Positions 24,573 through 32,234 of a stretch of 42,082 bases of DNA are shown here, piece after piece (position 1 is the stretch's first letter; each line of letters opens with the position of its first letter). The stretch is from Actinomycetota bacterium. GTDB taxonomy: Bacteria; Actinomycetota; CADDZG01; WHSQ01. The notes under the pieces were generated by a model. That model made no database searches. It saw only the letters and a list, made by a program, of their open reading frames with translations, and was not told the origin of the DNA. A program made the translations under genes and the position numbers. Location: contig WHTI01000013.1 in NCBI GenBank assembly GCA_009377815.1, forward strand, positions 1 through 42,082, in the 5' to 3' direction.

Positions 24573-26633
24573 ATGTCTCGCTACTTCATAGGCGTAGACA
24601 TCGGTGGCACCTTTACGGACATCGTCGCAGTAGAGAACGACACGGGTGAGATCATTGTGGGGAAGGTTCCTTCTTCGCCCCCCACCTTCGTCGAGGGGAT
24701 CCTAGATGGGCTCGACCGCCTTCCGTTCTCTCTTGATGAGGTGGAACTCTTCGTTCATGGCTCGACGATCGGGACGAACGCGATCATCGAGCGCCGGGGA
24801 GCGCCTACCGCGCTCCTGACGACATCAGGCTTCCGTGACGTACTTCTGTGCGCCCGTGCCACCCGGCCTGATGTCTACGATCTCAGATGGCGACCAGGAC
24901 CCTCACTCGCTCAACGGCGGAACATCTTCGAAGTAGATGAGCGCATGGATTACCTCGGCCGTGTAGTGACTGAATTGCGCGCCGAGGATGTGAGGACGGC
25001 AGCTCGAAAGATCAAGGCTCGCGGGATCGAAGCCGTGGCGATCTGTTTCTTAAACTCATTCGTAAATGCGGATCACGAGCAACTTGCGCGCGACATCTTG
25101 CGGGAAGAGTGCCCGGACATCCATATATCGATCTCCTATGAGGTTTTTCCAGAGATCAGAGAGTTCGAACGGACCAGCACTGCGGTTGTCAACGCGTACA
25201 TCGCTCCGGTAACAGAGAATTATCTCACCAGACTCTCCGCCGGCCTTACCGAGCGAGGGATGCAGTCCGATCTTCTAATCGTGCACTCGGGCGGTGGGAT
25301 CATGAGTGAGGATATGACGCGAAAGATCCCTGCGCGCACCTGTTACTCAGGACCGGCCGGCGGGGTCATGGGCGGAGCCTATGTTGGTTCGCTTGCGGGC
25401 TTGGCGAACGTGATCACGATGGACATGGGGGGAACGAGTTGCGATGTGGCACTTGTTGCCGACGGCGAGCCGCTGATCAAGCCGGGATTGCACATCGAGC
25501 ACAACATCCCTGTGAGTTTTCCGAGCATCGACATGCAGACGATCGGAGCCGGTGGGGGATCGATTGCCTGGATCGATCCCGGAGGCATCCTCAAGAGTGG
25601 CCCGGCCAGCGCCGGAGCGGTTCCAGGACCCGCCTGCTACTCGCGAGGTGGAGAACTCCCTACGACTACGGATGCCCACTGTGTCTTGGGCAGGCTGGGC
25701 GAGACGGGACTTCTTGGCGGCGAGCTGAAGCTTGACGCCGAGATGGCCCGCGCTGCCATCAAGACCCACATCGCAGATCCGTACGGTTGGAGTGTGGAGG
25801 TGGCTGCCAACGCCATCTTGAAGGTAGCGAACGCAAGCATGATCAACGCGATTCGTCTCGTGTCGGTTGAGCAAGGTTACGACCCCCGTGATTTTGCCCT
25901 CGTTTCGTTCGGGGGCGCCGGGGCTCTGCACGCCGGCGACCTGGCTTCCGAATTGGGAATCCCTACTGTGGTGTTCCCCCGATTCCCCGGACTTGCTTCG
26001 GCGTTCGGAATGCTGCACGTGGATCTGAAGCATGACCTGATCCGGCCACTCTTCATGCGCGAGAGTCAGATCAGTGCCGCTCAGATTAACGAGGTCTTGG
26101 CAGACCTGGAGAACGAGGCACTCACCCTTCTGGCTAGGGAAGGGATCGACAAGTCTGATGTGAGTCTCCAAAGACTCTTCGATCTGAAGTATTTCCCACA
26201 GAGTTCATATCTAACCCTCCCGGGGCCCGAGGGCGAGCTCACTGACGAAGACGTGCACGACCTGATCCGCCTGTACAACGAGACGCACGAGCGGGAGTTC
26301 GGATACTCAATGCCGCCGGACAAGGTTGAGGTCGAGATCGGGCATGTCCGCCTGACCGCAGAGGGTCCTATTGAGAAACCGCAACTTCGAGAGCGACCAC
26401 TTGAAGGAGCTAACGCGGTGCCGCGCAAGCGGCAGGTTTGGTTCGCGTCGGCCGGCGACTGGGTAGCGACGGATGTTTACGACCGAGAACGACTCGGTTC
26501 AGGAACCGAACTCCAGGGCCCAGCTGTGATCGAGCAGTTCGATAGCACATGCCTCATCCCACCGGGGGCCTCTGCGACGGTGGATCCGTACGAGAACCTA
26601 CTGGTTCGAGTTCCGTCAGGAGGTCAGTCATGA
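24573..26633 (+). CDS. hyuA: Hydantoinase/oxoprolinase family protein, subunit A (ATP-dependent)
   Basis: A 686-residue subunit of the hydantoinase A/N-methylhydantoinase/oxoprolinase family. These enzymes open five-membered cyclic amides or carboxylate ketones using ATP. Visible ATPase-fold blocks are GVDIGGTFTDIVA (residues 7-19), HGSTIGTNAIIERRGA, CYSGPAGGVMGG, MDMGGTSCDVALV (about 284) and GAGGGSIAWID. The full family length is present. ATG is preceded by GGAGGGGG. The gene overlaps hyuB by 4 bp, the usual two-subunit arrangement. Family members also include acetone and acetophenone carboxylases, so the hydantoin role is inferred from context. Confidence 0.93.
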   Translation: MSRYFIGVDIGGTFTDIVAVENDTGEIIVGKVPSSPPTFVEGILDGLDRLPFSLDEVELFVHGSTIGTNAIIERRGAPTALLTTSGFRDVLLCARATRPDVYDLRWRPGPSLAQRRNIFEVDERMDYLGRVVTELRAEDVRTAARKIKARGIEAVAICFLNSFVNADHEQLARDILREECPDIHISISYEVFPEIREFERTSTAVVNAYIAPVTENYLTRLSAGLTERGMQSDLLIVHSGGGIMSEDMTRKIPARTCYSGPAGGVMGGAYVGSLAGLANVITMDMGGTSCDVALVADGEPLIKPGLHIEHNIPVSFPSIDMQTIGAGGGSIAWIDPGGILKSGPASAGAVPGPACYSRGGELPTTTDAHCVLGRLGETGLLGGELKLDAEMARAAIKTHIADPYGWSVEVAANAILKVANASMINAIRLVSVEQGYDPRDFALVSFGGAGALHAGDLASELGIPTVVFPRFPGLASAFGMLHVDLKHDLIRPLFMRESQISAAQINEVLADLENEALTLLAREGIDKSDVSLQRLFDLKYFPQSSYLTLPGPEGELTDEDVHDLIRLYNETHEREFGYSMPPDKVEVEIGHVRLTAEGPIEKPQLRERPLEGANAVPRKRQVWFASAGDWVATDVYDRERLGSGTELQGPAVIEQFDSTCLIPPGASATVDPYENLLVRVPSGGQS

Positions 26634-28501
26634 CCAAGATCGAATCCCCGCGGCGCGTAGATCCCGTTACCTTTGAGGTGCTGCGCAGCGGGTTCCGAGC
26701 GATGTGCACGGAAGGAAGCGCTCTTCTCCGTCGAGTGGCCTATCACCCGACGATCACAGAGGGACAGGACTTCTCGGTAGCCCTCTTGACGGCGGATGGA
26801 CGAATGGTGGGGAACGGCCACCGCGACCAGACACCGCACTTTGGCTCTTTCGAGGCCACAGTGCTCGCGGTGATAGAAGACTTCCCCAACCTGTCTCCCG
26901 CTGATGCCATCATCTGCAACGATCCACACAGGCTTGGCACCCACACGCTGGACGTCCGCATCGTCCGCCCGGTGTTTCGTGGAGACGAACTGATGGCCTT
27001 TGCTGTCGCCCTGTGTCACTGGGCGGATTGTGGCGGCGTGATGCCGGGCACTTTCTACCCAGAGGCGACGGAGTGCTACTCGGAGGGGCTGCATATCCCT
27101 CCCCTGAAGATCTTTGAGAACGATGAGCTGGTTCAGCCCATCTGGAAGCTGCTCGAGCTGAACCTTCGAACGCCATGGGACAGGATTGGTGACTTGCTCG
27201 CTCAGTTGCAAGCGTGCAAGTTGGTCGAGAAGCGACTGAACGAGTACATGGACAAGTTCGGAGAAGAGACCATTCTGGATACTTTCGAAGAAACCATGGA
27301 TTACTCCGAACGCCTGTTCCGGCAGGAGGTTGCCCTCCTCCCGGACGGCACCTATGAGTTCGAGGACTACATCGACCACGACGAGGGCCAAGAGGGACAC
27401 CCAGCGGTTCGGGTCGTTCTGAAGATGACGATCGACGAGGACAACGTTACTTATGACTTCACCGAGACAGACAAGATTGTTGGTCCGGCTGGAGTTCCTT
27501 ACCCCGGGATGCAGTCGGCCTCTTACGACGGGACGCTACACATCTTTGCTCACCTCGCTCCGCTCAACCACGGCATCGTCCGGTCGATCGAGCTGAAGAC
27601 GACACCCGGGACGGCTACTCACGTCGTCCGACCTATTCCTACCGCCGGGTACTGCGCGGGCGCTTACGAGAAGATCGATGCATGCGTTATGGCATGCTGG
27701 GCGCAGGCTTTTCAAGCCAGTGACCTCAATCGCGTCTACGCGGGTACGGTCAACCTGCAGAACATCTGCCTGGGCGGGAAGCACCCCGAAACCGGTGTCG
27801 ACTACGTCTCCTATACGTGGGTCGAAGGCGGTCAGGGAGCTCTCGTCGGCGCCGACGGGCCCACGGGACTCATGTACCTCTTTATCTCGGGAGCCGGCAA
27901 CCAGCCGGTCGAGATCCACGAACGCTTCTACCCGTGGCGCTACACGGCTTGCGAAGTGAGGAAGGACACCGCCGGTGACGGGAAGTACCGCGGGGGCTGT
28001 GGGGTCTTCAGGAACTGGGAGGTTCTCGGCGACTCTCTCCTGACCGTCCACGGGGACAGGAGTGAGCACGGTCCTTACTCCCTTGATGGAGGCACGAACG
28101 GCGGTCCCAGCACGTTGATCCTCAATGCCGGGAAGGATGACGAACAGGATCTTGGCATGTACGCGAGCGGTATCAAGCTCGGATCCGGCGATCACATCAC
28201 GTTCGGCTCAAACGGCGGCGGGGGAATCGGAAACCCGTGGGAGCGCGACCAGGCTCTTGTCCTCGAAGACGTTCTCGATGACTTCATCTCGTTGGAGAAA
28301 GCCCGGGATGTGTACGGCGTTGTGATCGATGTCTTGGACGAGGACAGTCTCGACTATGTGATCGATGAGGCAGCATCCAAGACCAAGCGATCGGAGCTAG
28401 CCAAGGTGGGCGGCGATCGCTCCGTTGGATATGCCCCAGGGGAGGTTCATCCATACGGGGATCGAGTCGATACCTCTGCTTACGAGGCGTCGGCGAGTTG
28501 A
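26630..28501 (+). CDS. hyuB: Hydantoinase/oxoprolinase family protein, subunit B
   Basis: A 623-residue partner subunit. Typical blocks are VDPVTFEVLRSGFRAMCTEGSALLRRVAYHPTITEGQDFSVAL, IICNDPHRLGTHTLDVRIV, SYDGTLHIFAHLAPLNHGIVRSIE and the C-terminal GGNPWERD-like GGGIGNPWERD. ATG 26630 follows AGGAGG and overlaps the hyuA stop by 4 bp; the frame is open about 80 bp upstream within hyuA, which is ignored. With HyuA it forms the ATP-dependent ring-opening enzyme. The BKACE gene follows after 43 nt in the same direction. Confidence 0.93.
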   Translation: MTKIESPRRVDPVTFEVLRSGFRAMCTEGSALLRRVAYHPTITEGQDFSVALLTADGRMVGNGHRDQTPHFGSFEATVLAVIEDFPNLSPADAIICNDPHRLGTHTLDVRIVRPVFRGDELMAFAVALCHWADCGGVMPGTFYPEATECYSEGLHIPPLKIFENDELVQPIWKLLELNLRTPWDRIGDLLAQLQACKLVEKRLNEYMDKFGEETILDTFEETMDYSERLFRQEVALLPDGTYEFEDYIDHDEGQEGHPAVRVVLKMTIDEDNVTYDFTETDKIVGPAGVPYPGMQSASYDGTLHIFAHLAPLNHGIVRSIELKTTPGTATHVVRPIPTAGYCAGAYEKIDACVMACWAQAFQASDLNRVYAGTVNLQNICLGGKHPETGVDYVSYTWVEGGQGALVGADGPTGLMYLFISGAGNQPVEIHERFYPWRYTACEVRKDTAGDGKYRGGCGVFRNWEVLGDSLLTVHGDRSEHGPYSLDGGTNGGPSTLILNAGKDDEQDLGMYASGIKLGSGDHITFGSNGGGGIGNPWERDQALVLEDVLDDFISLEKARDVYGVVIDVLDEDSLDYVIDEAASKTKRSELAKVGGDRSVGYAPGEVHPYGDRVDTSAYEASAS

Positions 28502-28544
28502 GAGTCAGCACCCTGAAGATTTGGAGAGAAGACGGTGAGGCGAG

Positions 28545-29405
28545 GTGACGCGTCCCAAGGTGATCATTACATGTGCGCTCACTGGCGGAGTTCACGGGAA
28601 AGACGCCAATCCGAATCTTCCGGAGCAACCTGATGAGATCATCGAACAAGGAATTGCGGCGTGGAGGGCCGGGGCGGCGGTTCTTCACTGTCATGCACGG
28701 GATCCTAAAGGCGAGCCGACCACCGATCCTGCGATCTTCTCACGCATATATAAAGGCTTACTCGCGGAGACGGATGCCATTATCAACCTCACAACAGGTG
28801 GCGGACTTGGTCTTTCTATAGAGGAACGCATTAGATCGACCGAATTGGTTCCCGAGATTTGCACGCTCAATATGGGGTTGCTTGATTTCATACTCCGAGG
28901 AGAGGAGTTCTTCTTCTCGAATCATCGGTCGGAGATCACGTGGTTCGTTAAGACGATGCGAGAGAAGGGGATTAAACCCGAGCTCGAGTGCTACAACATC
29001 GCGATGATCGAAGAGTCCATAAGACTGATCGACAGTGGGTTGGTAGATCCTCCGTACTTGTTCAACCTGGTTCTGAACACACCCACACTGGGCGGGTTGA
29101 GCGGCACGCCTCTGAATGTCTTCGACATGGTTAAGCGATTGCCCGAGAACTCCGTCGTGAGCGTTTCGAGCATGGGAAACACGCAGCTCCCGATCACAAC
29201 GATCGGGATGGCCATGGGCCTACATGTACGAGTTGGGTTGGAGGACAACGTCCACTACGCAGCGAAGGAGCTTGCTGTGAGCAACGCTCAACTTGTGGAA
29301 CGAGCAGTGAGATTGGCCAAGGAGCTGCAGCTCGATCCAGCAACGCCGGACGAGACACGTGACTTCGTGGGTCTACCTCGGGACTCAGAGCGCCGTCTGT
29401 TTTAA
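28545..29405 (+). CDS. Beta-keto acid cleavage enzyme (BKACE, DUF849/Kce-like)
   Basis: A 286-residue TIM-barrel zinc enzyme. The family condenses a beta-keto acid with acetyl-CoA to give acetoacetate and a new CoA ester (3-keto-5-aminohexanoate cleavage being the model). Visible zinc ligands are His48 and His50 (VLHCHARDPKG) and Glu233 (VGLEDNVHY). The entry motif ANPNLPEQPDEI and the end VSNAQLVERAVRLAKEL are typical. The GTG start is preceded by GGTGAGG. It is the last gene of the hyuAB unit, suggesting it processes the carbon skeleton released by ring opening. The specific beta-keto acid is unknown. Confidence 0.9.
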   Translation: MTRPKVIITCALTGGVHGKDANPNLPEQPDEIIEQGIAAWRAGAAVLHCHARDPKGEPTTDPAIFSRIYKGLLAETDAIINLTTGGGLGLSIEERIRSTELVPEICTLNMGLLDFILRGEEFFFSNHRSEITWFVKTMREKGIKPELECYNIAMIEESIRLIDSGLVDPPYLFNLVLNTPTLGGLSGTPLNVFDMVKRLPENSVVSVSSMGNTQLPITTIGMAMGLHVRVGLEDNVHYAAKELAVSNAQLVERAVRLAKELQLDPATPDETRDFVGLPRDSERRLF

Positions 29406-29414
29406 AATGTCATA

Positions 29415-29441
29415 GTGGCCAACAATTCAGGTCCTGGCCAC
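29415..29441 (+). terminator. Weak hairpin terminator after BKACE gene
   Basis: GTGGCCA pairs with TGGCCAC around a 13-nt loop, 10 nt after the BKACE stop. There is no T-tract, so termination would be inefficient or Rho-dependent. Confidence 0.4.
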
Positions 29442-29715
29442 GCTAGTCCGCAAGCTCCGACACTTGTCGCGCGTTCGCATGGGACTGCCCAGGTTTGGTT
29501 GACTCCTGATCTGTGAGGATGGCCTCACGCAGACGGGCAGTCGATGCAGCGCAACCGGTTGCTCGAGGAGGGAAACGAGGTCCTTCCCGGCGGCGATCTA
29601 CCTCGGACAGGGGGTCAAGACAAAATGCTGTACCCGTGACCTTGCCGCTGACGGGACCCCGTCGTGGTGACCTGCCCAAGAATCATTCGTTTGACTTTTG
29701 TTTCGGTTGCGTTTT

Positions 29716-29728
29716 ATATACACTATAT
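29716..29728. promoter_or_regulatory. Putative operator site i, upstream of the structured region and tRNA-Sec
   Basis: ATATA-CAC-TATAT, flanked by TTGCG (29707-29711) and CGCAA (29732-29736). TTGACT at 29691-29696 is 18 nt before TATATA, giving a good sigma-70-type promoter reading right. No protein gene follows; tRNA-Sec begins 281 nt later. Confidence 0.55.
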
Positions 29729-29812
29729 GTACGCAAGTATGTCTCCTTATCTCAAGGTTGGTGGTGCGTCGCCCGGGACCCGACCCCAAGTCGTTCTCCC
29801 CCAGGGTTCTGC

Positions 29813-29965
29813 TCCGAGGTCGCCACGGTAGTTCCTCGATCCCCCAGAGGCGCATGAGCATCATGCGATCTAACCGTGGCGACCTCGGACGGCGGCGCTC
29901 CGCCTCGTCAGCGCCGGAAGTTAGGGTAAAGAAGTTCCAGAAGTGAGGAGAGTTGCTCTTTCTGG
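29813..29965 (+). ncRNA. Putative structured RNA or leader upstream of tRNA-Sec
   Basis: A perfect 17-bp stem (29813-29829 with 29873-29889) encloses a 43-nt loop that itself contains a 7-bp hairpin (29851-29857 with 29861-29867, loop GCA). It is followed by a 7-bp stem (29893-29899 with 29910-29916) and a 6-bp stem (29937-29942 with 29960-29965). It does not match the signal recognition particle, 6S, tmRNA or RNase P RNAs as I know them. It may be a processing element on a tRNA-Sec precursor, a small RNA, or the remnant of a palindromic mobile repeat. Confidence 0.4.
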
Positions 29966-30009
29966 GCGAGTGAGGGACCTTGTGCATGAAAGAAGGTCTC
30001 CGATCCAAG

Positions 30010-30101
30010 GGAGGCGAAAGGGGACTGGTGTCCCTCCCGGTCTTCAAAACCGGTGCGCCGGGCGATCCCCGGTGGGCGGGTTCGATTCCCGTCCGCTTCC
30101 G
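30010..30101 (+). tRNA. selC: tRNA-Sec (anticodon TCA)
   Basis: 92 nt with all bacterial tRNA-Sec features. The acceptor stem is 8 positions (GGAGGCGA with CCGCTTCC; one G-T and a terminal A-C mismatch). The D stem is 6 bp with a TGGT loop. The anticodon stem CCGGT/ACCGG carries loop CTTCAAA with TCA at 30044-30046. A long variable arm has CCGGG/CCCGG, the T arm is GCGGG-TTCGATT-CCCGT, and the discriminator is G at 30101. CCA is not encoded. It reads UGA as selenocysteine. It is convergent with selD one base away and downstream of operator site i. Confidence 0.95.
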
Positions 30102-30102
30102 C

Positions 30103-31140
30103 TCATTCAGGGATCACCCTGATACGTCCTTGGCCCTTTAACAGGCGCCCGATCACGGCACCGTCGATTCCCCGCTTCGTGAGCGCAGCCATCAGGCTGC
30201 TGGTTTTGGTTTGGTCGACTGCCATAAGGAGGCCCCCAGAGGTCTGCGCGTCGTAGAGCACCGCCATCTCATGCTGCGCGGTTCCACCTTCATCAACCAC
30301 TGGCGCTGTCGCCTCACGGTTTCTGACACTGCCTCCAGGCATCACGCCATGGTCGGCCAGATCCAAAGCCCCGGCCAGCACAGGAACGCCTTTGAAGTGC
30401 ACCTCTGCGTCCAGACGTCCATCCAACATCTGCACGAGGTGGCCGAGAAGACCGAACCCGGTTACATCTGTTGCAGCCTCCACACCGGTTTCCTTCATCG
30501 CCTCGGCCGCAGACTGATTGAGAGTCCCCATGACGGCTATCGCTTGCTCGACGAGTTCTGCAGGGGGTGATCCGTGTTTGATGCTATGCGTGATGATGCC
30601 CATCCCTAGCGGCTTCGTGAGCACAAGATCGTTTCCAGCGAAACCAGAAGTCTTGGTGAGGTACTCCTTGGGGTGGACCGTGCCGGTTACAGCTAGGCCA
30701 AACTTCGGTTCCGGGTCGTCGACGGAATGTCCCCCAATCACGGGAACCCCTGCTTCAATGCACGCGTCCTGACCCCCCTCGATGACCCTACCAAGAAGGG
30801 TGAATTCTAGATCGCGAGGCCATGCCACCAGATTGAGAGCAGTGATTGGGGTGCCGCCCATCGCGTAAACGTCAGATAAAGCGTTGACTGCGGCGATACG
30901 TCCCCACGAGTAGGGGTCATCCACGATCGGCGTGAAGAAGTCGACGGTCTGCACGAGCGCGACATCCTTCGTAACCTGGAACACACCGGCATCATCGGGG
31001 GCATCCAGTCCCACAAGAACCCGGTTGTCGTGATTCGTTGTGGGGAGGTATCGCAAGATCTCCGCCAGTTCAGCTATGCCCAGCTTGCAGGCGCAGCCGC
31101 CTCCGTGCGAAAAGGCCGTGAGTCTCACGCTGTCCAACAA
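30103..31140 (-). CDS. selD: Selenide, water dikinase (selenophosphate synthetase)
   Basis: A 345-residue enzyme that makes selenophosphate from selenide and ATP, needed for Sec-tRNA and for other selenium modifications. The N-terminal glycine-rich site reads FSHGGGCACK with Cys16 and Lys19, corresponding to E. coli Cys17 and Lys20; the Cys is not replaced by Sec here. AIRS-type blocks follow: VQTVDFFTPIVDDP, AVNALSDVYAMGG, VIGGHSVDDPEPKFGLAVTGTVHP and GFGLLGHLVQML. A TTG start at 31140 follows GGAGAGGAG. It is convergent with tRNA-Sec. selA and selB are not nearby. Confidence 0.95.
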   Translation of the reverse strand: MLDSVRLTAFSHGGGCACKLGIAELAEILRYLPTTNHDNRVLVGLDAPDDAGVFQVTKDVALVQTVDFFTPIVDDPYSWGRIAAVNALSDVYAMGGTPITALNLVAWPRDLEFTLLGRVIEGGQDACIEAGVPVIGGHSVDDPEPKFGLAVTGTVHPKEYLTKTSGFAGNDLVLTKPLGMGIITHSIKHGSPPAELVEQAIAVMGTLNQSAAEAMKETGVEAATDVTGFGLLGHLVQMLDGRLDAEVHFKGVPVLAGALDLADHGVMPGGSVRNREATAPVVDEGGTAQHEMAVLYDAQTSGGLLMAVDQTKTSSLMAALTKRGIDGAVIGRLLKGQGRIRVIPE

Positions 31141-31700
31141 AAGCCGAACTCCTCTCCTTGCCGATCCATCACCGAAGATCGATGGTTGGATCAGAGACCT
31201 ATTTGGCCGCTTGCCCTAGAGCATAAGGTTCGCCTCCCAGCGATCAGACCGAAGATCGTGCCTTAGAAGAAGTTATCGGGTCTGTAACCAGAGGAGAACC
31301 GGGCTGAGTCATGCGGGTGCAGCGGGCCATGCGTCTCGTATGGATCGGGCTGATGGGTTTGCTTGTCGGAGAGGATTCTTAGGCCTCGGAGCTCACTTCA
31401 GCCCCGGTCGGGTCGTGGTCCACCATCCCTTGAAGGGTCCGTGCTGACCCTTCGGTCTCGCGGTTGACTACCTGGCGCCTCGGCGCTCGTGCGGCGGGAA
31501 AAGCCGCCGAGCGAAAGAGCGCGACGTGTCAGACGCCGTCACCCTGAACGGATCGTCTCAGGCGTGCCCTCGATCGAGGCATAATGACCCACGGCCGCGC
31601 CGGCTCCTCCGTACCCTAGGCCGTTGGATCCGTACTGGGGATAGCCGTGTGACCGACCGGCATAGACAGCCGTTCGCCCGGCATCTCTTACCATCGCGGG
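31141..31700. other. 560-bp region without a supported gene
   Basis: Nothing with protein-family resemblance is seen. It contains an 8-bp hairpin (GAAGGGTC 31432-31439 with 31446-31453, 6-nt loop) and a longer hairpin of CGCTCG plus GCGGC arms (31484-31495 with 31503-31513, one bulged T, loop GGGAAAA). Neither has a T-tract. CATAAT at 31580-31585, just after the palindrome CCTCGATCGAGG, may be a promoter element for the acetyltransferase gene. Confidence 0.5.
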
Positions 31701-32234
31701 ATGGACGCACCGATCCTCGAGGGCGATGACATCCGGCTAATGCCGCTAGATCTTGACGTCCTCGACGAGATGCACGCGCTCGGGGCCGACCCCGACGTCC
31801 TCCGCTTCACCTACGTGTCGGCTCCCTTCACGCGCGACGATGCGACGGCGTGGATCCAGCGGTACATCGACGGTTGGGCGGAGGGAACGAGGGCCGGTTT
31901 CAGTATCCAGAGCACCGATGGTGAGTTCCTCGGGTTCATGGCCGTCATCTCGATCGAGAGCGACGCGCGCCAGGGCGAGATCGGATACATCGTTGCGCCG
32001 GAGGCACGCGGCAGGGGAGTCGCGTCGGCGGCTCTCAAGCTCATCACCGATTGGTCGCTCGGCGACCTCGGCCTCGAGCGCGTCGAGCTGCGCATGTCGA
32101 GCGAGAACACCGGGTCTGCCGGGGTTGCGAAGCGGAGCGGGTTCACCTTCGAGGGCACCCTGCGCTCGCTACATTTCAAAGAGGGGCGCCGTGGCGATAC
32201 CGCGGTGTACTCCCGGCTCCCGAGCGACGGATGA
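31701..32234 (+). CDS. GNAT-family N-acetyltransferase (RimJ/RimL-like)
   Basis: A 177-residue acetyltransferase. The opening IRLMPLDLDVLDEMHAL is typical of the RimJ/RimL/spermidine-acetyltransferase group. The acetyl-CoA P-loop lies in GYIVAPEARGRGVASAAL (residues 96-111), and the C-terminal strand has NTGSAGVAKRSGFTFEGTLR. It transfers an acetyl group to an amine, perhaps a protein N-terminus or antibiotic; substrate unknown. It overlaps the next gene by 4 bp (ATGA). It belongs to the higher-GC right part of the window, without the AT-rich operators. Confidence 0.9.
   Translation: MDAPILEGDDIRLMPLDLDVLDEMHALGADPDVLRFTYVSAPFTRDDATAWIQRYIDGWAEGTRAGFSIQSTDGEFLGFMAVISIESDARQGEIGYIVAPEARGRGVASAALKLITDWSLGDLGLERVELRMSSENTGSAGVAKRSGFTFEGTLRSLHFKEGRRGDTAVYSRLPSDG

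Larger units (their letters stand above)
29406..30009. other. 604-bp non-coding region between BKACE gene and tRNA-Sec
   Basis: No convincing protein gene is seen on either strand: open frames here lack ribosome sites and family resemblance. It holds a weak hairpin after the BKACE gene, a possible promoter with TTGACT at 29691-29696, operator site i, and a hairpin-rich stretch from 29813 to 29965 leading into tRNA-Sec. GGTCA/TGACC ends (29613-29641) flank a short unpaired stretch; I could not link this to a known insertion sequence. Confidence 0.6.

Noticed and set aside
28745-28759. GCATATATAAAGGC as a tenth operator copy
   Set aside because: It lies inside the BKACE coding sequence and lacks the TATA-N3-TATA arrangement.
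29613-29641. GGTCA/TGACC ends as an insertion sequence terminus
   Set aside because: There is no transposase, partner end or target duplication in the window; the arms are only 5 bp.
31311-31382. A 23-residue hydrophobic open frame
   Set aside because: The nearest GAGGAG is 14 nt from the ATG, too far, and there is no other support for translation.
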